NCBI GenBank assembly: GCA_034440515.1
Contig: JAWXCF010000049.1
Span: forward strand, 1-64,000
Source: JAWXCF01 sp034440515
GTDB taxonomy: Bacteria > Bacteroidota > Bacteroidia > CAILMK01
Direction of reading: 5' to 3'
DNA length: 64,000 nt
Shown here one piece after another: positions 56,437 through 64,000 of the stretch; the stretch's first letter is position 1, and every line of letters starts with the position of its first letter. A model generated the notes under the pieces. That model did no database searches. It saw only the letters and a list, made by a program, of their open reading frames with translations, and was not told where the DNA came from. A program made the translations under genes and the position numbers.

Positions 56437-56876
56437 CAACAGGAAAAATTGTAACCAATAAGGGTACTATGGATTTAGAATTCTATGATACAGATGCACC
56501 AGGAACTGTAGCAAATTTTACCAAACTAGCAAATAATGGATTTTACAATGGGCTAAAGTTTCATAGAGTAATTCCAGGTTTTGTGATTCAAGGTGGTGAC
56601 CCCCGTGGAGATGGTACTGGTGGTCCTGGCTATTCAATTCCTTGTGAGACTAGTGGTGGAAATCAGTTTCACGACAAAGGGGTATTAAGTATGGCACACG
56701 CCGGTAAAAATACTGGAGGTTCTCAGTTTTTTATAGTATACTCACGTAACTCAACCAGTCACTTAGACGGTCAACACACTTGCTTTGGAAAAGTAACCAA
56801 CGGTTTGGATATTATTGATCAGATAAAAGAAGGCGATACTATAGAGAGTATTACCATCAACAATATTGAAAATTAA
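56433..56876 (+). CDS. Cytoplasmic cyclophilin-type peptidyl-prolyl isomerase
   Basis: A 147-residue single-domain cyclophilin without a signal peptide. The core is complete: FTKLANNGFYNGLKFHRVIP, GFVIQGGDPRGDGTGGPGY, MAHAGKNTGGSQFFIVYS and HTCFGKVTNGLDII. It catalyses cis-trans isomerisation of peptidyl-prolyl bonds. It is translationally coupled to the DMT transporter and followed by a terminator. It is a second cyclophilin within 2 kb; the other is a lipoprotein on the opposite strand. Confidence 0.95.
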   Translation: MTTGKIVTNKGTMDLEFYDTDAPGTVANFTKLANNGFYNGLKFHRVIPGFVIQGGDPRGDGTGGPGYSIPCETSGGNQFHDKGVLSMAHAGKNTGGSQFFIVYSRNSTSHLDGQHTCFGKVTNGLDIIDQIKEGDTIESITINNIEN

Positions 56877-56903
56877 TAAGAATTTACAAATTCACTTTAT
56901 TAT

Positions 56904-56930
56904 GCCTGGCTATTTTAGTCAGGCTTTTTT
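56904..56930 (+). terminator. Terminator after the cyclophilin gene
   Basis: GCCTG pairs with CAGGC (with an inner CTA/TAG extension) and is followed by six Ts. Confidence 0.8.
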
Positions 56931-56953
56931 ATGAATACAATGTTTGTAAAAAC

Positions 56954-56989
56954 GTAGCGGACCTAATTCACTTGGAATTCGTCCGCTAC
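56954..56989 (-). terminator. Long hairpin, probable terminator of the lysyl-oxidase-like gene
   Basis: GTAGCGGAC pairs with GTCCGCTAC (9 bp), with an inner AATTC/GAATT stem of 5 bp. Read on the minus strand it is followed by GTTTTTA. It lies 163 bases downstream of the 57152 stop, separated by sequence with a small palindrome (AAGTAC-AAA-GTACTT at about 57015-57029). The 275 bases between genes here hold nothing else I can support. Confidence 0.55.
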
Positions 56990-57151
56990 TACCCTAACCA
57001 ACCAAAACACTCTTAAGTACAAAGTACTTTGCTTTATTAGGTTTTATGAAAGTTCAAACATATATCATAATGCGTGCCTTACTTATTAATTTTGATGAAA
57101 GGGTAAATTTCAATGATGAAAATTTCTTATTTAGGTACGAATAAGATTTTA

Positions 57152-58528
57152 CTACTTTTCAGTACATATTTGTTGCAACTGTAGTTTGATGGGCATAACA
57201 AACACGTTGTTAGTTTCATCACTTTCTTTAAATTTATTGGTCGGATCAACTTCCACTACCAAATAATATTGCCCATTACAAGTATTCTCAGGGATAGTAA
57301 CATATTGCCCCTCAAACGACTGACCATAATGGTCTATTCCCCCAACACTAATACCCTGTAGATTGCTTTCACACTTTATATAGTGCCCAAAACCATAATT
57401 AGGTAGGTTCTGCACACTTTTATACCCATTATCACCATCTTGGCACATCTGATTTTCATCCGTACAATTACCTGAGTCAAACAGACAATAACTTACTTTA
57501 TGCCCAATGCTAAGTACTGGCCATTTACGAGCGTCAGGCTCGCCCTCAATTTTATTTCGAAGTGTTATTTCTATCCAATCATCGGCGTGAAAATGATTAT
57601 GTCCCCTGCTACTGTCAAAGTAATTAGTACCAGCTCGTTTTCTGTATGTTGATATTTTACCTTTTTTCTTATAGTAAATAATCTGGTCTAAATACTGCCT
57701 AGCGTTTTGGCCATTAGGGCATCGTATAGGACCATCTACTGGTTTGCCATCACAAATCCAATTGCCTGTTCCTTGAGTTTCAAGTGGCCCGAACCCAATA
57801 TTTGGCGTAGCCACAGCTAATCTTACCTGCCTTGGATAATATTTATCTGTAGTCGAGTACTCTTGAAATTGAATTTCTGTCATTCTAGCACCAATAATTA
57901 AATCTGGTAGTAATTCGCATTTCTTACTCTTACGCTTTGGGCAAGCACAGGCTGTTGGATTATTTGTATTACAAGGAGTATATGCTTCTTTTGGTGGTTG
58001 ATTGCCAAAGTCTAAATGAACATAGTCTATGGTACCTTCTACGTCTATTAATAAATCTTGAACTACCAAATACCAAGTACCATTTGGATTCTGATTATTG
58101 TTGAAATCATTAATTTTTCCATCTGGAATATAAGTTCCTACATAAGGTGCTTTATTCTCATATAAATGACCTGAAAAACCATTGTCTGCAAAGCAAGTTT
58201 CTAAATAATTTTTACCATTATCACCTCCATTTCTATTAGTTACCCAAATTGAAGTTGAATCTGGTGAAATCAATTCAATTTTTAAATCGGAAATTCTGTC
58301 GTGGGTAATATTTAAGCATACTCTTTCAAGTCCAAACCTTGCGTCAATTTTATCGGGTAGCCCTGAGACTTGGACAGCTATAATATATGGTCTGTAAGTA
58401 GCGTCATTGTCAGGAATTTGCCCCCCCCTAGTGGTTATGCGTTGTACTTCGTGTTTATTTTGTGCAGTTATTTGACCTACATAAAATAATGCTATAATAA
58501 GAAAAAAAAATTTGCAGTTCATAGTCAT
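57152..58528 (-). CDS. Secreted P-domain plus lysyl-oxidase-like protein
   Basis: A 458-residue exported protein with a signal peptide (1-23, ending TAQ). Residues about 40-175 look like a proprotein-convertase P domain (VCLNITHDRISDLKIELISP, NPNGTWYLVVQDLL). The rest (about 205-455) matches bacterial lysyl-oxidase-like proteins: LLPDLIIG, GHNHFHADDWIEITL with the copper-site histidines, GHKVSYCLFDSGNC, GISVGGIDHYGQSFEGQ and GQYYLVVEVDPTNKFKESDE. Many Cys residues suggest disulfides. It may oxidise lysine side chains of surface proteins; this is family-based inference. There is no T9SS tail. A G8 run sits at codons 34-36. An ATG two codons in is also possible as start. Confidence 0.82.
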   Translation of the reverse strand: MTMNCKFFFLIIALFYVGQITAQNKHEVQRITTRGGQIPDNDATYRPYIIAVQVSGLPDKIDARFGLERVCLNITHDRISDLKIELISPDSTSIWVTNRNGGDNGKNYLETCFADNGFSGHLYENKAPYVGTYIPDGKINDFNNNQNPNGTWYLVVQDLLIDVEGTIDYVHLDFGNQPPKEAYTPCNTNNPTACACPKRKSKKCELLPDLIIGARMTEIQFQEYSTTDKYYPRQVRLAVATPNIGFGPLETQGTGNWICDGKPVDGPIRCPNGQNARQYLDQIIYYKKKGKISTYRKRAGTNYFDSSRGHNHFHADDWIEITLRNKIEGEPDARKWPVLSIGHKVSYCLFDSGNCTDENQMCQDGDNGYKSVQNLPNYGFGHYIKCESNLQGISVGGIDHYGQSFEGQYVTIPENTCNGQYYLVVEVDPTNKFKESDETNNVFVMPIKLQLQQICTEK

Positions 58529-58539
58529 ATACTTGCAGG

Positions 58540-58547
58540 CAAATGTA
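58540..58547 (-). promoter_or_regulatory. -7 promoter element of the lysyl-oxidase-like gene
   Basis: Minus-strand TACATTTG matches TAnnTTTG and ends 11 bases before the start at 58528 (17 before the alternative ATG at 58522). Confidence 0.55.
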
Positions 58548-58675
58548 AAGGCTTCCTATTTATAATATTCAGCCATTTCTCATAGTTAAAACTAAAAAGC
58601 ATTTAGCTAAAATAATAACACGCCGTTAAACTTCAAATGGCTAAGATTGTATTTTATTATAATTAGTCCATTTAT

Positions 58676-59200
58676 ATGACAACTATCATCGGCAGTCTTG
58701 CTTTTAGTTTTATCCTTTTATTTAACACTTTTATATTACAAGGTGATAGAGTTATGCCAGAAGTTGTAGGAAAAGATTTGAATGGAAAGAAAGTGGTATT
58801 ACCTGCAGCAGCACCTAGAAAATTTATATTATTGGGAGTGGCATCATCTGTAAAGTCAATGGATTATATACAGAAATGGGCTGAAGAAACTACTAAAGCC
58901 TTTGATGGTAACCAAATGTACCAAGTCGCACTATATTTTGCTGGTTTCACAGAAAACATTAAGGCAATCAGTCAAGATAAAATTTTCTTGAAAATGAAAG
59001 AAAATGTTTCAGAAGACTTTTATCCTCAAGTATTGCAAGTGACAGAAAAGAACGACGAGCTACTTAGCAAGATGGGTATTACTAATAAAAATGAATTTTA
59101 TATCGTAATTATAGACCCACGCCACAACATAGTTCATACGGAATCTGGCGTATATACAGAAAAGAAAATGGAGGCTATTGCAGATTGGCTTACCCGATAA
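58676..59200 (+). CDS. Exported thioredoxin-fold-like protein lacking CxxC
   Basis: A 174-residue protein with an N-terminal hydrophobic signal or anchor (about residues 4-22). The remainder reads like a thioredoxin/peroxiredoxin-fold protein: MPEVVGKDLNGKKVVLP at the position of the usual P-x-F-x-L-x-D-x-x-G start, then a beta strand KFILLGVAS, and late FYIVIIDPRHNIVHTESGVY. The redox CxxC is replaced by ASSVKSM and there is no Cys in the chain, so it cannot do thiol chemistry. Fold assignment is inferred from pattern; function is unknown. It precedes the DPP III gene by 47 bases. Confidence 0.65.
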   Translation: MTTIIGSLAFSFILLFNTFILQGDRVMPEVVGKDLNGKKVVLPAAAPRKFILLGVASSVKSMDYIQKWAEETTKAFDGNQMYQVALYFAGFTENIKAISQDKIFLKMKENVSEDFYPQVLQVTEKNDELLSKMGITNKNEFYIVIIDPRHNIVHTESGVYTEKKMEAIADWLTR

Positions 59201-59247
59201 AGACTTAAATTGCGATTTTAAAATAATTTAAGCGTAAAGTAAGTACT

Positions 59248-61341
59248 ATGAACAATATTCGATATTTAAAGCACATTATAACTGGTTTTGGTTCAATATT
59301 AATTTTACAAGTTGGCACATTGAATGCTAGAACAAAAGAAGGGGAAAAGCCAAAAACTGAAACTAGTACTGTTGCCCCTGATAATAATGATGTAATAGTA
59401 GATAGATTTGCAGACCTACAAGTACTTAGATACAAAATTGACGGATTTGATGATCTAACCCCTCAACAAAAGCTTCTTTCTTATTATCTATATGAGGCAG
59501 CTTTAAGTGGTAGAGACATCATTTACGATCAAAAGTACAAGTACAACTTAATTATGCGCAGAACATTAGATGCCATAATTACCAGCTATAACGGGGACAA
59601 ATCTTCTACAAATTGGATAAATTTCGAAGTATTTGCGAAACGTGTTTGGTTTAGCAATGGAATTCATCACCATTACTCACAAACTAAAATGTTTCCTGAG
59701 TTTGAATCTACCTATTGGTTAGAGCTCATAAAGAATTCAGACAAAACTCTACTACCTATTAAAGACAAAAGTGTAGAGGAATATAGTAAATTTATATCAG
59801 AAGTAGTCTTATCTAGAAGTAAAGACTTAAAACTGGTAAATCTTGACAACGGTGTTGACAATATTGCACTAAGTGCCAATAATTTTTATGAAGGTGTTAC
59901 CCAATTAGAGGTAGAGGCATATTACGCTAACATAAAAGATAATACAGCCACGCCGATAATGTATGGTCTTAATTCTAAACTAATTAAGGAAAATGGAGTA
60001 TTATTAGAAAAAACTTGGAAAGTGGGTGGTATGTACACTGAGGCCATAGAGAAAATTGTATTCTGGTTAGATAAAGCTGTACTTGTAGCAGAAAATCCAG
60101 AACAAAAAGAAGCCTTAGTAAGACTAATTAAGTTTTATCGTAGTGGCAATCTGAAAGATTTTGATTTATATAACATTGCTTGGGTAAAAGACGTTAACAG
60201 CTCCATCGATTTAACTAACGGGTTCATAGAAGTTTATGGAGATGCCTTGGGTAAAAGGGGAAGTTATGAATCAGTGCTAAGCATTAAAGATATGGTGGCA
60301 ACTAAAACCATAAAAACCATTGGTGACAATGCTCAATATTTTGAAGACAATAGCCCGATAATGCCAAATCATAAAAAAAAGAATGTAAAAGGCATTACTG
60401 CTAAAGTAATAACAGTGATAGTTGAAAGTGGCGATGCTGCACCTGCAACACCAATTGGAATAAACCTGCCAAATAGCAATTGGATAAGAGAGCAACACGG
60501 AAGTAAATCTGTGTCACTTGGTAATATAGTCAAAGCCTACAACTTAAGTAAAAATTCTAGTCCTGATTTGGTAGAATTTTACAATGACCCTGCTGTAATA
60601 GAAAGAATTAGAAAATATGGAGCCATTGCTGGTGACCTACATACCGATATGCACGAGGTGATAGGTCACGCATCAGGTAAAATAAATGAAGGAATTGGCA
60701 CTCCTGATTTAACATTGAAAAATTACGCTAACACACTAGAAGAAGCTAGGGCTGATTTAGTTGGACTATATTATATACTAGACCAGAAGCTAGTTGACCT
60801 AGGTGTTATGCCGAGTATAGAAGTAGGTAAAGCACAATTTGACATTTATATAAACAATGGATTAATATTGCAACTAAATCGAATAAATTTAGGAGACAAT
60901 ATAGAGGAAGCTCATATGCGTAATCGCCAGTTAATTGCAGCTTGGGCATTTGAAAAAGGAATGAAAGCAAAAGTAATTACTAAGTTTACTAAAAAAGGAA
61001 AAACCTATTATAAAATAAACGATTACAACAAGTTAAGAGAATTATTTGGTGAATTACTAAAAGAAATTCAAAGAATTAAATCTGAGGGCGACTTTGCCGC
61101 AGGTTCTAAATTAGTAGAAACATACGGAGTAAAAGTTGATCAGAAACTGCTGAAAGAAGTTAAAGATAGATTCTCTAAACTAAACATAGCACCCTATAAA
61201 GGATTTATGCAACCAAAACTAGTAGCAGTATATGATGGTAATGGAAACGTAAGTGACGTAAAGGTTCAATATCCAGATAGCTACAAAGAGCAAATGTTAG
61301 AGTACGGTAAGAAATATAATTTCTTACCAAATATGAACTAA
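59248..61341 (+). CDS. Dipeptidyl peptidase III-like M49 metallopeptidase
   Basis: A 697-residue zinc exopeptidase that removes dipeptides from peptide N-termini. The hallmark HExxxH motif is HEVIGH at 469-474, and the second zinc motif is EEARAD at 498-503 (EExRAD family pattern). FSNGIHHHYSQTKMFPEF at about 136-151 is a conserved substrate-cleft segment. The N-terminus carries a hydrophobic stretch (about 8-24) that looks like a signal peptide, so it is probably exported, unlike the cytosolic eukaryotic enzyme. It is followed by a strong terminator. Confidence 0.92.
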   Translation: MNNIRYLKHIITGFGSILILQVGTLNARTKEGEKPKTETSTVAPDNNDVIVDRFADLQVLRYKIDGFDDLTPQQKLLSYYLYEAALSGRDIIYDQKYKYNLIMRRTLDAIITSYNGDKSSTNWINFEVFAKRVWFSNGIHHHYSQTKMFPEFESTYWLELIKNSDKTLLPIKDKSVEEYSKFISEVVLSRSKDLKLVNLDNGVDNIALSANNFYEGVTQLEVEAYYANIKDNTATPIMYGLNSKLIKENGVLLEKTWKVGGMYTEAIEKIVFWLDKAVLVAENPEQKEALVRLIKFYRSGNLKDFDLYNIAWVKDVNSSIDLTNGFIEVYGDALGKRGSYESVLSIKDMVATKTIKTIGDNAQYFEDNSPIMPNHKKKNVKGITAKVITVIVESGDAAPATPIGINLPNSNWIREQHGSKSVSLGNIVKAYNLSKNSSPDLVEFYNDPAVIERIRKYGAIAGDLHTDMHEVIGHASGKINEGIGTPDLTLKNYANTLEEARADLVGLYYILDQKLVDLGVMPSIEVGKAQFDIYINNGLILQLNRINLGDNIEEAHMRNRQLIAAWAFEKGMKAKVITKFTKKGKTYYKINDYNKLRELFGELLKEIQRIKSEGDFAAGSKLVETYGVKVDQKLLKEVKDRFSKLNIAPYKGFMQPKLVAVYDGNGNVSDVKVQYPDSYKEQMLEYGKKYNFLPNMN

Positions 61342-61366
61342 ATAATCATTCATTTTGCTAACAAAT

Positions 61367-61405
61367 ACACCTGCCCTAGATTCACATTTTAGGCAGGTGT
61401 TTTTA
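61367..61405 (+). terminator. Terminator after the M49 peptidase gene
   Basis: ACACCTGCC pairs perfectly with GGCAGGTGT (9 bp) and is followed by TTTTTA. Confidence 0.85.
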
Positions 61406-61434
61406 TATAAAGTCCACCTCAATACTACGTTAAT

Positions 61435-62439
61435 ATGATAGAGCCAACAAAATCTAAAAAAAATGACGATGAAATACTCGAATTTGAAAGTAATGACAGA
61501 AATAAAGTACCAAATAAACAAGATGACCTTGGTCTAGGAACTAAAATAGTTGAAAAAGATGCCCGTTGGGTTAATCCTGATGGTACATTTAATGTAAAGC
61601 GTGAAGGAATACCTTGGTACCATAAACGAGGGGTTTATCATTACACCCAAGAACTTTCCTGGCCTAAATTTATAGGAATGATTCTGCTTGCTTATTTAGG
61701 CATTAATCTCGTTTTTACAATTTTGTATTTGTTAATAGGTACACATCAAATAAATGGAATGGGACAAGGTGAATTGGGGAAATTTTGGGAGGCATTCTTC
61801 TTTAGTGTTCAAACCTTTACCACAGTAGGTTATGGTGGGCTAAGTCCAAATGGTTTTGCTGCACATATAGTTGCTTCAATAGAAAGTATGTCCGGTTGGA
61901 TGGGTTTTGCCATTGCTGGTGCCTTAATGTTTGGTAGATTTAGCAGACCTAGAGTGAAAATACTTTACAGTCACAATATTATAATTGCACCTTATGCAGA
62001 TGGTAAAGGTCTAATGTTTAGAATGGTAAATAAATTAGATAACCAGTTAATTGAGGTAAATGTGTCTGTAATAATGAGTATAAACGGAACAGAATCTCAA
62101 GCAGGTAAAAGACAATTTTATCAATTAAAACTTGAGCGTAGTAAAGTAGATTTTTTTCCGACTAGTTGGACGGTAGTTCATCCTATAAATGATGAAAGCC
62201 CAATGAAAAACCTAAGCATCGAGGATTTAGATAATAGAAAAACAGAATACTTACTTCTTATCAAGGCTTGGGATGAAAGCTTTAATCAAACTGTTTATAC
62301 TAAGCACTCTTATGTAAGCGAAGAATTGGTAAACGGAGCGAAATTTAAATCGATGACAGATATGGACGGTCGAAGTGAAGTTGTTCTTCATTTAGATAAA
62401 ATAAATGATATAGAATTATTATTAAACAGCGAGTTTTAA
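61435..62439 (+). CDS. Inward-rectifier-type potassium channel (KirBac)
   Basis: A 334-residue ion channel. After a charged cytoplasmic N-terminus of about 75 residues with a slide-helix region (GVYHYTQELSWPKFIGM), it has two membrane helices flanking the pore. The selectivity filter is TVGYGG in QTFTTVGYGGLSPNG. The C-terminal half (about 185-334) is the beta-sandwich cytoplasmic domain of Kir channels (RPRVKILYSHNIIIAPY, LMFRMVNKLDNQLIEV). KirBac channels pass K+ and are gated by lipids and pH. It is a stand-alone gene between the terminator and the dehydrogenase gene. Confidence 0.93.
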   Translation: MIEPTKSKKNDDEILEFESNDRNKVPNKQDDLGLGTKIVEKDARWVNPDGTFNVKREGIPWYHKRGVYHYTQELSWPKFIGMILLAYLGINLVFTILYLLIGTHQINGMGQGELGKFWEAFFFSVQTFTTVGYGGLSPNGFAAHIVASIESMSGWMGFAIAGALMFGRFSRPRVKILYSHNIIIAPYADGKGLMFRMVNKLDNQLIEVNVSVIMSINGTESQAGKRQFYQLKLERSKVDFFPTSWTVVHPINDESPMKNLSIEDLDNRKTEYLLLIKAWDESFNQTVYTKHSYVSEELVNGAKFKSMTDMDGRSEVVLHLDKINDIELLLNSEF

Positions 62440-62480
62440 TTTTGAATGTTTAGTATTCAGCATAAATAGCTGACCTATGT

Positions 62481-64000
62481 ATGAAACAAGTAAGCATAAG
62501 AATTCCTGCAGAAATTGGTTTGCAATCTGAATTGTTAGATAAATATATTGCAAACAATTATTTTACAACCCAATACGAAATATTAAAAAGGTCTGTAGAT
62601 GCGAGGGGCAAGATAATTCAGACTGAATTAATAATAAATCTCTATTTTAAAGAGCAGATACCCAGCTTAAATTTTGCTTATCCAATATCAGCATTGGCCC
62701 CACAAAAAAGAATAATTATAATAGGCTCAGGACCAGCTGGTTTATTTGCTGCACTGCATTGCATTAGTTTGGGAATTAAACCTATAATACTTGAGCGTGG
62801 AAACAACGTACAGGGTAGGCGAAGAGATTTAGCAAATATTAATAGGTTTAATATTGTAAATCCAGATAGTAACTATTGTTTCGGTGAGGGGGGTGCTGGA
62901 ACTTATTCTGACGGCAAGCTATACACCCGAAGCACAAAACGTGGTGATGTAGAAAGCATTTTGCGCATATTGGTAGAGCACGGTGCCACGCCAGAGATAT
63001 TATTTGATGCTCACCCACATATAGGTACCAATAAACTACCTAAAGTAGTTGAGTCCATACGCAATAAAATATTGCAATCTGGCGGAGAAATTCATTTTAA
63101 TACTTTAGTAACTGGCTTAATCCTTAAAGGTGTTACTCTAAAGGGGGTAATTACAACAGCAGATGAATATCAAGGAGATGCCGTCATAATGGCAACTGGT
63201 CACTCAGCCAGAGATATATATGAAATTTTAAACAAAGCTGATGTCGAAATTCAAGCCAAGCCCTTTGCTATGGGAGTGCGTGTTGAACATCCACAACAGC
63301 TAATAGACGATAATTTATATAGATTGCGTGGGCATAGCAGACCAGATTATTTACCTGCTGCTGCATACAAATTAGTAACCCAAACCCATCATAACAATCA
63401 AGCAAGAGGGGTATATAGTTTTTGTATGTGTCCCGGGGGGTTTATAGTAGCTGCCGCAACCCAACAAAATGAACTGGTGGTAAATGGTATGTCACCATCT
63501 AGAAGAGATAGTAAATATGCCAACAGTGGCTATGTAGTAGCTATTGAACCAACAGATTGGGAGCATCATACTGCTGAATACGGCGTATTTGCTGGACTAA
63601 AACTTCAGTCAGAGTTTGAGCAAACAATGTGGAGAAGCAGTGGCGAAACTCAAACTGCATCTGCTCAAAAAATTGGAGACTTTATTCATTGTAAACTAAG
63701 TGAATCTTTACCATCTACCAGTTACATACCGGGAATAGTTTCTAGAAATTTTAATGAAATACTTCCTGCTGGAATGGCCGATAGATTTAAGGCTGGTTTC
63801 AAAGAATTTGGTAAAAAAATAGATGGTTTTGATAGCAATCAAGGAATTATGGTAGGCGCAGAAAGTAGAACCTCATCTCCTATTAGAATTCCAAGACAAA
63901 ATGATACTTTTGAACACATTAGAATTCAACGATTATATCCCTGTGGCGAAGGTGCAGGCTATGCAGGTGGCATAGTAAGCGCAGCTATAGACGGTGTAAA
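62481..64000 (+). CDS. FAD-dependent dehydrogenase (uncharacterised, COG2509-like), C-terminus cut off
   Basis: The frame from the ATG at 62481 (MKQVSIRIPAEIG) stays open to the window edge, giving the first 506 codons. An N-terminal ferredoxin-like domain (about 1-75) is followed by the FAD-binding Rossmann motif IIIIGSGPAGLFAALH and LERG. Then come GEGGAGTYSDGKLYTR, VIMATGHSARDIYEIL, MCPGGFIVAAAT and, near the edge, LYPCGEGAGYAGGIVSAA. This order fits the bacterial family annotated as NAD(FAD)-dependent dehydrogenases, whose substrate is unknown. Only the extreme C-terminus is missing. Confidence 0.88.
   Translation, partial: MKQVSIRIPAEIGLQSELLDKYIANNYFTTQYEILKRSVDARGKIIQTELIINLYFKEQIPSLNFAYPISALAPQKRIIIIGSGPAGLFAALHCISLGIKPIILERGNNVQGRRRDLANINRFNIVNPDSNYCFGEGGAGTYSDGKLYTRSTKRGDVESILRILVEHGATPEILFDAHPHIGTNKLPKVVESIRNKILQSGGEIHFNTLVTGLILKGVTLKGVITTADEYQGDAVIMATGHSARDIYEILNKADVEIQAKPFAMGVRVEHPQQLIDDNLYRLRGHSRPDYLPAAAYKLVTQTHHNNQARGVYSFCMCPGGFIVAAATQQNELVVNGMSPSRRDSKYANSGYVVAIEPTDWEHHTAEYGVFAGLKLQSEFEQTMWRSSGETQTASAQKIGDFIHCKLSESLPSTSYIPGIVSRNFNEILPAGMADRFKAGFKEFGKKIDGFDSNQGIMVGAESRTSSPIRIPRQNDTFEHIRIQRLYPCGEGAGYAGGIVSAAIDGV

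Noticed and set aside
1..64000. tRNA, rRNA, riboswitches, prophage, insertion sequences and defence islands
   Set aside because: I scanned the gaps by eye and found no tRNA cloverleaf, transposase, integrase, Cas or toxin-antitoxin-like gene; a covariance-model search would be needed to be certain about small RNAs.

Overview
This window comes from the chromosome of an AT-rich member of the Bacteroidota. Four lines of evidence support that. Several genes carry the TAnnTTTG -7 promoter element typical of the phylum. One protein ends in a type IX secretion (T9SS) sorting domain. There are Bacteroidota-specific families: the alternative GlmU-like transferase, DUF5606, a tandem D-Ala-D-Ala ligase and stand-alone PASTA proteins. 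Almost every secreted protein has a signal peptide ending in A-Q or G-Q. Coding density is high and most genes sit in tight, often overlapping, operons. I see no rRNA, tRNA, CRISPR array, prophage or insertion sequence.

Layout. 0-14.9 kb is a + strand block after a truncated phosphoribosyltransferase: ribosomal protein L31, then GlmU-like / tpiA / prmA / a giant secreted protein of unknown function / plsY / aminotransferase, then ddl-ddl fusion / PASTA protein / T9SS cargo. 14.9-16.5 kb is the only long non-coding stretch and holds the remains of a dead minus-strand PKD-type secreted protein gene. 16.5-23 kb (minus) has pruA, a miaA gene interrupted by an in-frame stop, a PRiA4-ORF3-like protein, cca and yidC. 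23-28 kb has tsaC (+), facing an M2 peptidase and a two-component system (minus). 28-36.5 kb has a SixA-like phosphatase and M61 peptidase (+), then purM, a desaturase, a MazG-like protein and dtd (minus), a beta-propeller protein, a WG-repeat protein and yajQ. 36.5-43.6 kb (minus) is an operon of fused isobutyryl-CoA mutase IcmF, an amidohydrolase and an S9 peptidase. 43.7-50.3 kb (+) is an operon of DUF5606, M3 oligoendopeptidase, FAH-family hydrolase, M23 peptidase, bcp, pdxH and rhomboid. 50-64 kb has an alpha/beta hydrolase, an RsmF-like methyltransferase, an ABC-F ATPase, two cyclophilins, a DMT transporter, a lysyl-oxidase-like protein, a thioredoxin-like protein, dipeptidyl peptidase III, a KirBac channel and a truncated FAD-dependent dehydrogenase.

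How it fits together. The content is mostly core housekeeping: envelope and wall precursors, tRNA maturation and quality control, purine synthesis and membrane protein insertion. On top of that lies an unusually rich set of peptidases (M2, M3, M23, M49, M61, S9, rhomboid), plus glutamate-semialdehyde dehydrogenase and IcmF. This suggests, by inference, a heterotroph that lives largely on peptides and amino acids. The points most worth a second look are the nonsense codon in miaA, the decayed gene at 15-16.5 kb, the tandem Ddl with an altered metal-binding site in its first half, the giant secreted orphan, the P-domain/lysyl-oxidase fusion with a G8 tract, and two similar hairpin-plus-motif intergenic elements near 51.1 and 57.0 kb. 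I did not find a convincing new defence or mobile system.
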